Both the position numbers and the translations under genes were made by a program. This document shows, in pieces, positions 1 through 5,350 of a DNA stretch of 7,145 bases. The first letter of the stretch is position 1, and every line of letters starts with the position of its first letter. This DNA comes from Acidobacteriota bacterium. GTDB taxonomy: Bacteria; Acidobacteriota; Vicinamibacteria; Vicinamibacterales; JAKQTR01. The notes beneath the pieces were generated by a model that made no database searches, was not told where the DNA came from, and saw only the letters and a list, made by a program, of their open reading frames with translations. Where the stretch lies: positions 1 to 7,145 of the forward strand of contig JAPKZP010000133.1 in NCBI GenBank assembly GCA_026393735.1, written 5' to 3'.

Positions 1-1
1 C

Positions 2-241
2 GGCGCGCGCCCGACCCCGCGGGGCCCGGGCTATCCGGGCGCCGTCCAGGGGCGCCAGCGGGTCGGATCGCGTCCGGGGGCATCGGCGGCCGCGTCGTGG
101 TGGACCGCGAGGGCCACCGCCGGAACGGTGACGGCGGGATTCACGAAAGAAGAGATCCTGAAACCGCCCAAGGAAGACCCCCGCGCACCGGGCGGCCTTT
201 TCGATCGGGTCGGCAGCCTGCTCGACGACCTGCTGAAGTAG
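2..241 (+). CDS. 3' end of an unrecognised upstream gene (partial)
   Basis: An open frame enters from the left edge and ends at a TAG at 239-241. The last ~35 residues look like real protein: a charged stretch (FTKEEILKPPKEDP) followed by an amphipathic C-terminal helix ending SLLDDLLK. The first ~45 residues are Arg/Pro/Ala-rich and less convincing; the competing frames there are equally GC-biased, so the true frame before about position 120 is uncertain. I do not recognise the family and see no domain motif. The gene runs in the same direction as the isomerase gene that follows, about 117 bp away. Confidence 0.4.
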   Translation, partial: GARPTPRGPGYPGAVQGRQRVGSRPGASAAASWWTARATAGTVTAGFTKEEILKPPKEDPRAPGGLFDRVGSLLDDLLK

Positions 242-242
242 G

Positions 243-262
243 GGCGGCAGCGGCCCGCCGCC
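243..262 (+). terminator. weak GC-rich hairpin after the partial gene
   Basis: GGCGGC (243-248) can pair with GCCGCC (257-262) across an 8-nt loop, directly after the stop codon at 241. No T-run follows, so this is at best a weak or factor-assisted terminator. In DNA this GC-rich such hairpins arise easily by chance. Confidence 0.22.
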
Positions 263-321
263 TCTCGCTGGGCCCGGCTCCTGCGGCCGCCCGTTCGTCA
301 TAAAGAAGAAGTCAGACGCGA

Positions 322-327
322 TACAAT
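322..327 (+). promoter_or_regulatory. candidate -10 element for the SurA-like gene
   Basis: TACAAT at 322-327 lies in an A/T-richer pocket (about 300-335) that stands out from the GC-rich surroundings. It differs from the sigma-70 -10 consensus TATAAT at one position. It would place transcription start near 334, about 25 nt before the start codon at 359. No good -35 hexamer is visible at the right spacing, so the call rests on the -10 match and its location. Confidence 0.33.
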
Positions 328-358
328 AGAGGATTGGTATACCCGTCAGTCGAGAAAG

Positions 359-1522
359 ATGGCCATGCGCAAGAGTTTGTTCGCTGTCCTATGTGCTGTC
401 GCTGCTGCAGTTACGGTGTCGGCCCAGTCCGCGGCCTCGCCGAAGCCCCAGGGGGAGGCGGGCCAGGCCACGCAGGCCAAACCCGCTCTGACGCAGCCCA
501 CCCCGGGCCAGCCAGGTCCAAACCAGCCGGCCGCCAGGATCGAGATTCTCGAGCAAATCCTCGTGAAAGTGAACGGCGAGATCCTCACGAAGACCGACAT
601 TGAGACGCGCCAGGTTGCCGCCCTCCGTCAGCGAACGCAGCAGATGTCAGACGAGGACCTGAAGAAGGCGGTCGCAGAGGTCACGCCAGATCTGCTGGTG
701 GATGCCGTGGACGAGATGCTGCTGCTCCAGCGCGGCAAGGAACTCGGCTACAAGGTGACCGACGAGCAGTTCAAGCGCGTGCTGGAGAACATCCGCAAGG
801 AGAACAAGCTCGACGATGACGCCCAGTTCGCCGCTGCGCTCAGACAGGAAGGCCTCTCGGTCGATGGGCTGCGCAAGAACCTCGAAAAGCAGATGATCAT
901 CAACCAGGTGCAGCAGGCCGAGGTGCTGAGCAAGATCTCCATCAACGAAGGCGAGGCGCAGGCCTACTACAACGCGCACAAGAACGAGTTCACCACGGCG
1001 GCGTCGCTGACGCTGCGCGAACTCCTGGTGAGCGTGCCAGCCGATCCCAGGGGCGTGAACGCGGCCGTCGACGAGGCGGCGAAGGCCAAGGCCGAAAGTG
1101 CCATGAAACGTGCGAAGGCCGGCGAGTCGTTTGCAAAGCTCGTGGCCGAGCTGTCCGACGCGCCGTCGAAGGCCAACGGCGGACTCGTGGGCCCGCTGTC
1201 GATCGACGAACTCGACCCCGGGATCCGCAAGCTTGTCGAGCCGCTCAAGCAGGGCGATGTCACCGATGTCGTCCGCACGGCCAACGGCTGGGCGCTGCTG
1301 CAGGTCGACACGCTGACCCCGCCCGTCCTGAAGACGTTCGAGGCCGCGCGCGACGAAATCGCCGACAAGGTGTTCTCCGGCCTGCGCCGCGATGCGTTCG
1401 AGAAGTACCTGACGAAGATTCGCGCCGAAGCCATTATCGAGTGGAAGAACGACGAGATGCGGAAGCTCTACGACGCGAAGATCTCGGCCCCGGCCCCCAG
1501 GGCGCCGGGGCAGGGATCGTAG
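359..1522 (+). CDS. exported SurA/PpiC-type peptidyl-prolyl cis-trans isomerase
   Basis: This is a 387-residue parvulin-type foldase/chaperone, expected to act outside the cytoplasmic membrane on exported or outer-membrane proteins. Residues 1-22 form a signal peptide: basic MRKS, a hydrophobic LFAVLCAVAAAV core, and a VSAQS cleavage region. A Pro/Gln/Ala-rich linker follows (about 26-58). A SurA-N-like helical chaperone region spans about 66-200, starting with the family-typical ILVKVNGEILTKTD. The rotamase domain covers about 217-318 (LTLRELLVSVP, ANGGLVGPLSIDEL, then ANGWALLQVD). A helical C-terminal segment ends in a short Pro/Gly tail. There is a single PpiC domain, unlike E. coli SurA with two. 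The start may be ATG 359 or ATG 365; GAGAAAG at 352-358 fits the second better, and the signal peptide works with both. It probably begins the operon with the NusG paralogue 27 bp downstream. Confidence 0.93.
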   Translation: MAMRKSLFAVLCAVAAAVTVSAQSAASPKPQGEAGQATQAKPALTQPTPGQPGPNQPAARIEILEQILVKVNGEILTKTDIETRQVAALRQRTQQMSDEDLKKAVAEVTPDLLVDAVDEMLLLQRGKELGYKVTDEQFKRVLENIRKENKLDDDAQFAAALRQEGLSVDGLRKNLEKQMIINQVQQAEVLSKISINEGEAQAYYNAHKNEFTTAASLTLRELLVSVPADPRGVNAAVDEAAKAKAESAMKRAKAGESFAKLVAELSDAPSKANGGLVGPLSIDELDPGIRKLVEPLKQGDVTDVVRTANGWALLQVDTLTPPVLKTFEAARDEIADKVFSGLRRDAFEKYLTKIRAEAIIEWKNDEMRKLYDAKISAPAPRAPGQGS

Positions 1523-1549
1523 CCCGGGGCTCCTGGGCGAGCATCAGTC

Positions 1550-2062
1550 ATGGCGAACGACGAACACATCATCGAGGCGCCGTGGTTCGCCATCTGGACC
1601 CGCTCCCGCGCCGAAAAGGCGGTCTTCGATCAGCTGACCCGGAAGCAGATCGAGGTGTTCCTGCCGACCGTTCAGCGATGGTCGCGCTGGAAGGACCGCA
1701 AGAAGAAGATCGATTGGCCCCTGTTCCCGGGCTACTGCTTCGCGCGCTTCGATCCGCGCGGGTCGCTCGACGTGCTCAAGTGCGTGGGCGTCGCGACCAT
1801 CGTCTCGTTCGACGGCATACCGGCGCCGATTCCGCATGCCGAGATCGAAGCGATCCAGTTGCTGGTGCAATCGGAGCTGCAGTTCGATCCCTGTCCCCTG
1901 CTGCACGAGGGCGACATGGTCGAGGTGATTCATGGCCCACTGAAGGGCGTCGTCGGCCGGCTGCTCCACAAGGGCCCGCAGACGACGCTCGTGCTGTCCA
2001 TCACGATGATCAACCGCGCCGTGGCGGTCACGTTCGACGTGGCGGATGTGCGGAAATACTGA
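1550..2062 (+). CDS. NusG paralogue, UpxY/RfaH-like transcription antiterminator
   Basis: A 170-residue two-domain protein expected to bind RNA polymerase and modify elongation. The NGN domain spans about 10-112, starting PWFAIWTRSRAEK and containing the hallmark LFPGYCFARFD (58-68). A KOW domain follows, around GDMVEVIHGPLKGVVGRLL (121-139). Housekeeping NusG normally sits in a secE-nusG-rplK cluster. Here the gene lies between an isomerase gene and a tRNA-modification gene, 1.5 kb from dTDP-rhamnose genes on its right. That context and the WSRWKDRKKKIDWPLFPGY segment favour a specialised paralogue of the UpxY type, which commonly promotes readthrough of surface-polysaccharide operons. The target operon cannot be proved from this window. 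The Shine-Dalgarno is weak (GGGCGAG, 1535-1541). The stop codon is 2 bp before the dus start, implying cotranscription and perhaps translational coupling. Confidence 0.88.
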   Translation: MANDEHIIEAPWFAIWTRSRAEKAVFDQLTRKQIEVFLPTVQRWSRWKDRKKKIDWPLFPGYCFARFDPRGSLDVLKCVGVATIVSFDGIPAPIPHAEIEAIQLLVQSELQFDPCPLLHEGDMVEVIHGPLKGVVGRLLHKGPQTTLVLSITMINRAVAVTFDVADVRKY

Positions 2063-2064
2063 CA

Positions 2065-3027
2065 GTGGTCCCCTCTGCTCTCGCCATTGGCACATCACCG
2101 TTCGTGCTCGCGCCCATGGCCGGCATGACCGACACGGCCTTCCGGCGCCTCGTGAAGCGCGAGGGAGCATGCGGTCTGGTCGTGTCCGAGATGGTCTCGT
2201 CCGAAGCCATCGTGCGCGGCATCGGGAAGACGCTCGAGTACCTGGAGTACACGGAAGAAGAGCGGCCTGTCGCGATTCAGATTTTCGGCGGCGATCCGGC
2301 GAAGATGGCCGCCGCGGCCCAGGTCGTCGAAGCGCGCGGCGCGGACATCGTCGACGTCAACATGGGGTGTCCTGTTCCGAAGATCGCGAAGAACAACGCC
2401 GGTTGCCGCCTGATGCGCGAGCCCGGGCACGCGGCGGCAATCGTGGCCGCCATGGTCAGGGCCGTGAAGATTCCTGTCACCGTCAAGATGCGCGCCGGCT
2501 GGAACGATCGCGAAGTGAACGCGCCGGAGCTGGCGCGTCGCGTGGAAGCGGCGGGGGCCGCTGCCGTGGCCGTGCACGGGCGCACCGCCGAGCAGGCGTA
2601 CCACGGGCACGCCGACTGGGACCTGATCGCGCGCGTCGCCAACGCGGTGAAGATCCCCGTATTCGGTTGTGGCGATCTCGTCGAGCCGGAGGAGATCCTC
2701 CAACGCATGCGCTCGACGCCCGTCGCGGGCGTCCTCGTGGGCCGCGGGATCCTGCGCAACCCGTGGCTTTTTGCGCAAGCCGCGGACCTGCTGGCTGGCC
2801 GTCCCCCGCGCGTTGTAAGCCGGGCGGACCGCGGCCGATTCCTGCTGGACTACATTGATTTGCTGTCGGCCGAGCATTCGGCGTCGGACCGCTGGATTGT
2901 GAACAAGCTGCGCGCGCTCTGCGGGTGGTATACGAGGGGATTCGAGGGCGGCTCACACCTGCGCGTCGCCGTGAACCAGGCCCCCTCCGTCGCCGCCCTG
3001 CGCACCCTGATTACCGAGTTCTTCTAG
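2065..3027 (+). CDS. dusB: tRNA-dihydrouridine synthase (DusB family)
   Basis: A 320-residue FMN-dependent enzyme that reduces specific uridines in tRNA to dihydrouridine using NADPH. The TIM-barrel motifs occur in order: LAPMAGMTD (15-23), VSEMVSSEAIV, INQ-equivalent AIQIFGGDP, DVNMGCPVPKIAKNNAG with catalytic Cys102, VTVKMRAGW with FMN-contacting Lys141, VHGRTAEQAYHG with His171, and GVLVGRGILRNPWLF as phosphate-binding loop. The C-terminal helical tRNA-binding region has shrunk little from the E. coli DusB length of 321. The open frame extends far upstream to 1441, but that part overlaps two real genes in another frame. GTG at 2065 is preferred: it yields a short leader (VPSALAIGTSPF) before the first barrel strand, and GCGGAAA (2050-2056) is a possible ribosome site. 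A small oddity is GCGD where many members have ANGD or GNGD. Confidence 0.93.
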   Translation: MVPSALAIGTSPFVLAPMAGMTDTAFRRLVKREGACGLVVSEMVSSEAIVRGIGKTLEYLEYTEEERPVAIQIFGGDPAKMAAAAQVVEARGADIVDVNMGCPVPKIAKNNAGCRLMREPGHAAAIVAAMVRAVKIPVTVKMRAGWNDREVNAPELARRVEAAGAAAVAVHGRTAEQAYHGHADWDLIARVANAVKIPVFGCGDLVEPEEILQRMRSTPVAGVLVGRGILRNPWLFAQAADLLAGRPPRVVSRADRGRFLLDYIDLLSAEHSASDRWIVNKLRALCGWYTRGFEGGSHLRVAVNQAPSVAALRTLITEFF

Positions 3028-3032
3028 CAAGA

Positions 3033-3072
3033 AACCTCTCCCGGAGAGGTTGTTACCCGGAGAGGTTGTTAC
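3033..3072. repeat. palindromic repeat cluster A (one full copy plus a tandem half copy)
   Basis: A full dyad lies at 3033-3051 (AACCTCTCC, central C, GGAGAGGTT) and is followed by GTTAC. The 16-bp right half CCGGAGAGGTTGTTAC at 3041-3056 is then repeated exactly at 3057-3072. The cluster fills most of the 66-bp gap between dus and the zinc-ribbon gene. Related copies are at 4303-4344 and 6489-6561. A hairpin in RNA would have a stem of about 7-8 bp and a tiny loop, and no T-run follows, so a simple intrinsic terminator is unlikely. Confidence 0.9.
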
Positions 3073-3093
3073 ACAGCGTTCGCTGGTGACCCG

Positions 3094-3492
3094 ATGCCCA
3101 TCTACGAGTATTCCTGCCGCGCCTGCCGCAAGAAAGTGTCCGCCCTGATCTTGTCCCGCGCGCGTGAGTCCGACGTGCGCTGCAAACACTGCGGCAGCGC
3201 GGACCTCGAAAGGCTCTGGTCGCGGTTCTCGTCGCCCAAGTCCGAGGACGCCAGGCTCGAGTCGCTCGCCGATCCATCGGCGCTGGCGGGACTCGACGAG
3301 AATGACCCCCGCAGCGTCGCGAAACTCATGAAGAAGATGGGTCAGGAGATGGGGGAGGACTTCGGCGGGGATATCGAGCAGGCCATGGAAGCGGAAATGG
3401 CGGGCGGCGGTGCGGGCACAGAAGGTTCCGACGGCGGCCCGATGACCGGGGGCATCGGTGGCGGATTCTCGCCCGGCAGCGACGACCTCTAA
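3094..3492 (+). CDS. FmdB-family zinc-ribbon protein
   Basis: A 132-residue small protein with the typical FmdB N-terminus MPIYEYSCRAC. Cysteines at 8, 11, 30 and 33 (CRAC and CKHC) form one zinc ribbon over about residues 1-40. The family is widespread and often called a putative regulatory protein, but its molecular role is poorly defined. After the ribbon comes a hydrophilic region with a helix-prone segment (about 70-92, DPRSVAKLMKKMGQEMGEDF) and a disordered Gly-rich acidic tail ending SPGSDDL. GGTGA at 3085-3089, 4 nt before the ATG, is the likely ribosome site. The gene follows dus on the same strand across repeat cluster A and is convergent with rfbC. Cotranscription with dus is possible but unproven. 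Confidence 0.9.
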   Translation: MPIYEYSCRACRKKVSALILSRARESDVRCKHCGSADLERLWSRFSSPKSEDARLESLADPSALAGLDENDPRSVAKLMKKMGQEMGEDFGGDIEQAMEAEMAGGGAGTEGSDGGPMTGGIGGGFSPGSDDL

Positions 3493-3531
3493 CGTTGTGG
3501 TCGTAGCCCGCTGGCTTTCCCGATCAGCCGA

Positions 3532-3567
3532 CCCTGAGCGCAGTCGAAGGGAGCGGAGTCGACTGAA
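3532..3567. repeat. short dispersed repeat of the CCCTGAGCG...TCGAAGGG type
   Basis: CCCTGAGCGCAGTCGAAGGG at 3532-3551 matches a short motif that I recall from intergenic spaces of many unrelated bacterial genomes. It is followed by a degenerate second unit: GAGCGCAGTCGA (3536-3547) and GAGCGGAGTCGA (3551-3562) are 15-bp-period direct repeats with one mismatch. The element sits in the 93-bp space between the converging zinc-ribbon and rfbC genes. No clear terminator hairpin with a T-run is seen there. Function is unknown, and the assignment to a known repeat family is from memory. Confidence 0.55.
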
Positions 3568-3585
3568 GCCGGCGGGTTCTGGGGA

Positions 3586-4188
3586 TCACGCGAACAGTTC
3601 AGCCTCGCGCAGGAGCACGCCCGCAGCGTCTTTCGCTGCGAGGACAGGCGTGGCCGACAGAGGCCACGCAATCCCAATCGCCGGGTCGTTCCACGCGAGT
3701 GTGCGTTCGCATTCCGGCGCGTAGTAGTCCGTCGCCTTGTACAGCACGTCGGCCAATTCAGACATCACCAGGAACCCGTGCGCGAATCCCTCGGGAACCC
3801 ACATCTGACACTTGTTCTCGGCCGAAAGCCTCGCGCCCACCCACCGGCCAAACGTCGGTGACGATCGCCGGATATCGACCGCCACATCGAAGATTTCCCC
3901 GGTGACCACCCGAATGAGTTTTCCCTGCGGTTTGCCGATCTGATAGTGAAGTCCGCGAAGGACGTCGCGCGCGGATCGCGACTGGTTGTCCTGGACGAAC
4001 AGGCGTCTCGCGTTTCCGCGAGCGCTCGTCTCCGCACCGTCCGCCCCAGTCCCCGTGCCCGCTCCCGGCCAAGCGAATCGGTCGAACAGTTCCTGCCGGA
4101 AGCTCTCAAAGAAGAAGCCCCGGGCATCGCCATAGACGAAGGGCTCGAGAATCAAGACGTCTGGAATGTCCGTCGGCGTGACCCGCAC
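3586..4188 (-). CDS. rfbC: dTDP-4-dehydrorhamnose 3,5-epimerase (RmlC)
   Basis: This 200-residue cupin enzyme epimerises C3 and C5 of dTDP-4-keto-6-deoxyglucose, the third step of dTDP-L-rhamnose synthesis. Motifs match the family closely: DIPDVLILEP at the N-terminus, GDARGFFFESF, FVQDNQS, VLRGLHYQ with catalytic His81, QGKLIRV with Lys90, VFDVAVDIR-like DVAVDIRRSSPTFG, MWVPEGFAHGFLV, LYKATDYY with Tyr150, and AAKD with Asp187 (the partner Asp by alignment from memory with E. coli RfbC). About 19 extra Gly/Ala/Thr-rich residues (roughly 41-61) lie before FVQDN. Start choice: an in-frame ATG at 4203 exists, but GTG at 4188 has AGGGGG 5 nt upstream and aligns exactly with the E. coli N-terminus. 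It is divergent from rfbA; rfbB and rfbD are absent from the window. Confidence 0.95.
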   Translation of the reverse strand: MRVTPTDIPDVLILEPFVYGDARGFFFESFRQELFDRFAWPGAGTGTGADGAETSARGNARRLFVQDNQSRSARDVLRGLHYQIGKPQGKLIRVVTGEIFDVAVDIRRSSPTFGRWVGARLSAENKCQMWVPEGFAHGFLVMSELADVLYKATDYYAPECERTLAWNDPAIGIAWPLSATPVLAAKDAAGVLLREAELFA

Positions 4189-4193
4189 GAGCG

Positions 4194-4199
4194 CCCCCT
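4194..4199 (-). promoter_or_regulatory. ribosome binding site that sets the rfbC start
   Basis: On the minus strand AGGGGG (4199-4194) lies 5 nt before the GTG at 4188-4186. The nearest candidate for the alternative ATG at 4203 is TGAGG (4221-4217), 13 nt away and too distant. This supports the GTG start. Confidence 0.6.
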
Positions 4200-4208
4200 G
4201 CATCCGAT

Positions 4209-4214
4209 AGTGTA
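4209..4214 (-). promoter_or_regulatory. candidate -10 element for rfbC
   Basis: Minus-strand TACACT (4214-4209) resembles a -10 hexamer. Transcription would begin near 4202, giving a leader of about 14 nt that still contains the AGGGGG site, consistent with the GTG start. The -35 region (ATCTAC, near 4237-4232) is poor, so support is weak. Confidence 0.28.
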
Positions 4215-4302
4215 AACCTCAGGCGACCACCGTAGATGCCGCGACGGGACACCGTTCGCCCGGGAACCAGTCTACAGGAGAGCGACCGCTCGCGGCCCAA
4301 AT

Positions 4303-4344
4303 GTAACAACCACTCCGAACAACCACTCCGGGAGAGGTTATTAC
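4303..4344. repeat. palindromic repeat cluster B (tandem half copy plus one full copy)
   Basis: A left half GTAACAACCACTCCG (4303-4317) precedes a full copy (4318-4344). That copy has left arm AACAACCACTCC, central G, and right arm GGAGAGGTTATTAC. The 13-bp AACAACCACTCCG is an exact tandem repeat (4305-4317 and 4318-4330). Here the duplicated half is the left one, whereas in cluster A it is the right one. The cluster lies in the divergent rfbC/rfbA control region, immediately before the rfbA start. The right arm supplies a TATTAC sequence (4339-4344) and a GGAGAGG sequence (4331-4337) that could act as promoter or ribosome-site parts. Confidence 0.88.
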
Positions 4345-4355
4345 ACGTGTACAAT
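4339..4355 (+). promoter_or_regulatory. candidate rfbA promoter/operator region
   Basis: Three overlapping signals are visible: TATTAC (4339-4344), a perfect 10-bp palindrome TACACGTGTA (4342-4351), and TACAAT (4350-4355). TATTAC as -10 would start RNA near 4351 and fit the ATG at 4365. TACAAT as -10 would give an almost leaderless message. No convincing -35 hexamer is present (CGAACA at 4316-4321 is the best). The palindrome could be a regulator site or chance. Confidence 0.3.
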
Positions 4356-4364
4356 GGCGGCGGA

Positions 4365-5291
4365 ATGACATCTCACGCGGACACTTCCCCCACGCCAGCG
4401 GCGGCGCCGACCCGGACGACGCGGAAGGGCATCATCCTTGCGGGCGGAGCAGGTACGCGGCTGTACCCGGTGACTCAGGCGGTGTCGAAGCAGTTGCTGC
4501 CGGTCTGGGACAAGCCGATGATCTACTACCCGCTGACCACGCTGATGCTGGCGGGTGTCCGGGATATCCTGGTCATCTCGACGCCGCAGGACACGCCCCG
4601 ATTCGAGCAACTGCTCTGCGACGGCGCACAGTGGGGCCTGTCGATCCGGTACGCCGTGCAACCCTCGCCCGACGGCCTTGCGCAGGCGTTCATCATCGGC
4701 CGCACGTTCATTGGTTCGCACCCGTCGGCGCTCGTCCTCGGCGACAACATCTTCTACGGCGACAGCCTGCACGCCATGCTCGCCGCCGTGAACGCGCGCA
4801 CCATCGGTGCCACGGTCTTCGCGTATCACGTCGAAGATCCCGAGCGTTACGGCGTGGTCGGCTTCGACGCAAACGGCCGCGCAACCTCGCTCGAGGAAAA
4901 GCCTGCGCACCCGAAGTCGAGCTACGCTGTTACCGGCCTCTATTTCTACGACGACCGCGTCTGTGACTTCGCGGCGGACCTGAAGCCCTCCGCACGCGGC
5001 GAACTGGAGATCACGGACCTCAATCGTCTCTATCTCGACCTCGGACAGCTTTCCGTGGAGAAGATGGGACGCGGCTACGCGTGGCTCGACACGGGCACGC
5101 ATGCGTCGATGCTGGAAGCGAGCCATTTCATCCAGACGATCGAGAAGCGGCAGGGGCTCAAGATCGCATGTCCCGAGGAGATCGCCTATCGTCTGGGATT
5201 GATCGACGCGGCGCAACTTGGCCGTCTCGCCCAGGCTCTCGGCAAGAGCGATTACGCCAAGTACCTGAACCGCCTTCTCGCCGAGCCGTAG
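4365..5291 (+). CDS. rfbA: glucose-1-phosphate thymidylyltransferase (RmlA)
   Basis: This 308-residue nucleotidyltransferase condenses dTTP and glucose-1-phosphate to dTDP-glucose, the first and feedback-regulated step of dTDP-L-rhamnose synthesis. The signature GGAGTRLYPVT (27-37) is followed by KQLLPVWDKPMIYYPL, QPSPDGLAQAF, LGDNIFYG with the metal-binding Asp, EEKP, TGLYFYD, RGELEITDLN and GYAWLDTGTHASM, all typical of short RmlA enzymes. The N-terminus has about 20 extra Pro/Thr/Ala residues before KGIILAGG. The frame is open back to 4236, but that part crosses the divergent promoter region and repeat B. ATG at 4365 (GGCGGCGGA just before it) is chosen. GTG at 4347 with GGAGAGG 9 nt upstream is a real alternative, adding six residues. 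It diverges from rfbC across a short gap. Confidence 0.96.
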   Translation: MTSHADTSPTPAAAPTRTTRKGIILAGGAGTRLYPVTQAVSKQLLPVWDKPMIYYPLTTLMLAGVRDILVISTPQDTPRFEQLLCDGAQWGLSIRYAVQPSPDGLAQAFIIGRTFIGSHPSALVLGDNIFYGDSLHAMLAAVNARTIGATVFAYHVEDPERYGVVGFDANGRATSLEEKPAHPKSSYAVTGLYFYDDRVCDFAADLKPSARGELEITDLNRLYLDLGQLSVEKMGRGYAWLDTGTHASMLEASHFIQTIEKRQGLKIACPEEIAYRLGLIDAAQLGRLAQALGKSDYAKYLNRLLAEP

Positions 5292-5337
5292 CGTCGGTCT
5301 CCCCGGCGAAGAAGGGGATCCCCGGCCGAATCCCGAG

Positions 5338-5343
5338 TATCAT
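5338..5343 (+). promoter_or_regulatory. candidate -10 for a leaderless message
   Basis: TATCAT (5338-5343) ends 7 nt before the ATG at 5351, so transcription would start at or beside the start codon. The bases between (CTCTTCC) contain no Shine-Dalgarno sequence, which agrees with leaderless translation. No clear -35 is present. Alternatively the gene is read through from rfbA, 59 bp upstream. Confidence 0.27.
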
Positions 5344-5350
5344 CTCTTCC

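Noticed and set aside
1441..2064. N-terminal extension of the dus frame
   Set aside because: It overlaps the isomerase end and all of the NusG paralogue in another frame, and gives Arg-rich nonsense. The enzyme fold begins just after GTG 2065.
3033..3072. CRISPR array or intrinsic terminators made from the palindromic repeats
   Set aside because: Units are too few and irregular, with no unique spacers, and no T-run follows any dyad.
4341..5216. 291-residue minus-strand frame across rfbA
   Set aside because: It is a shadow of a strongly supported gene, with Arg/Val/Asp composition typical of antisense reading.
5285..5294. ops-like sequence for RfaH/NusG recruitment (CCGTAGCGT)
   Set aside because: It resembles part of GGCGGTAGCGT, but it spans the rfbA stop codon at the end of the gene, not a leader. 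One partial match is expected by chance.
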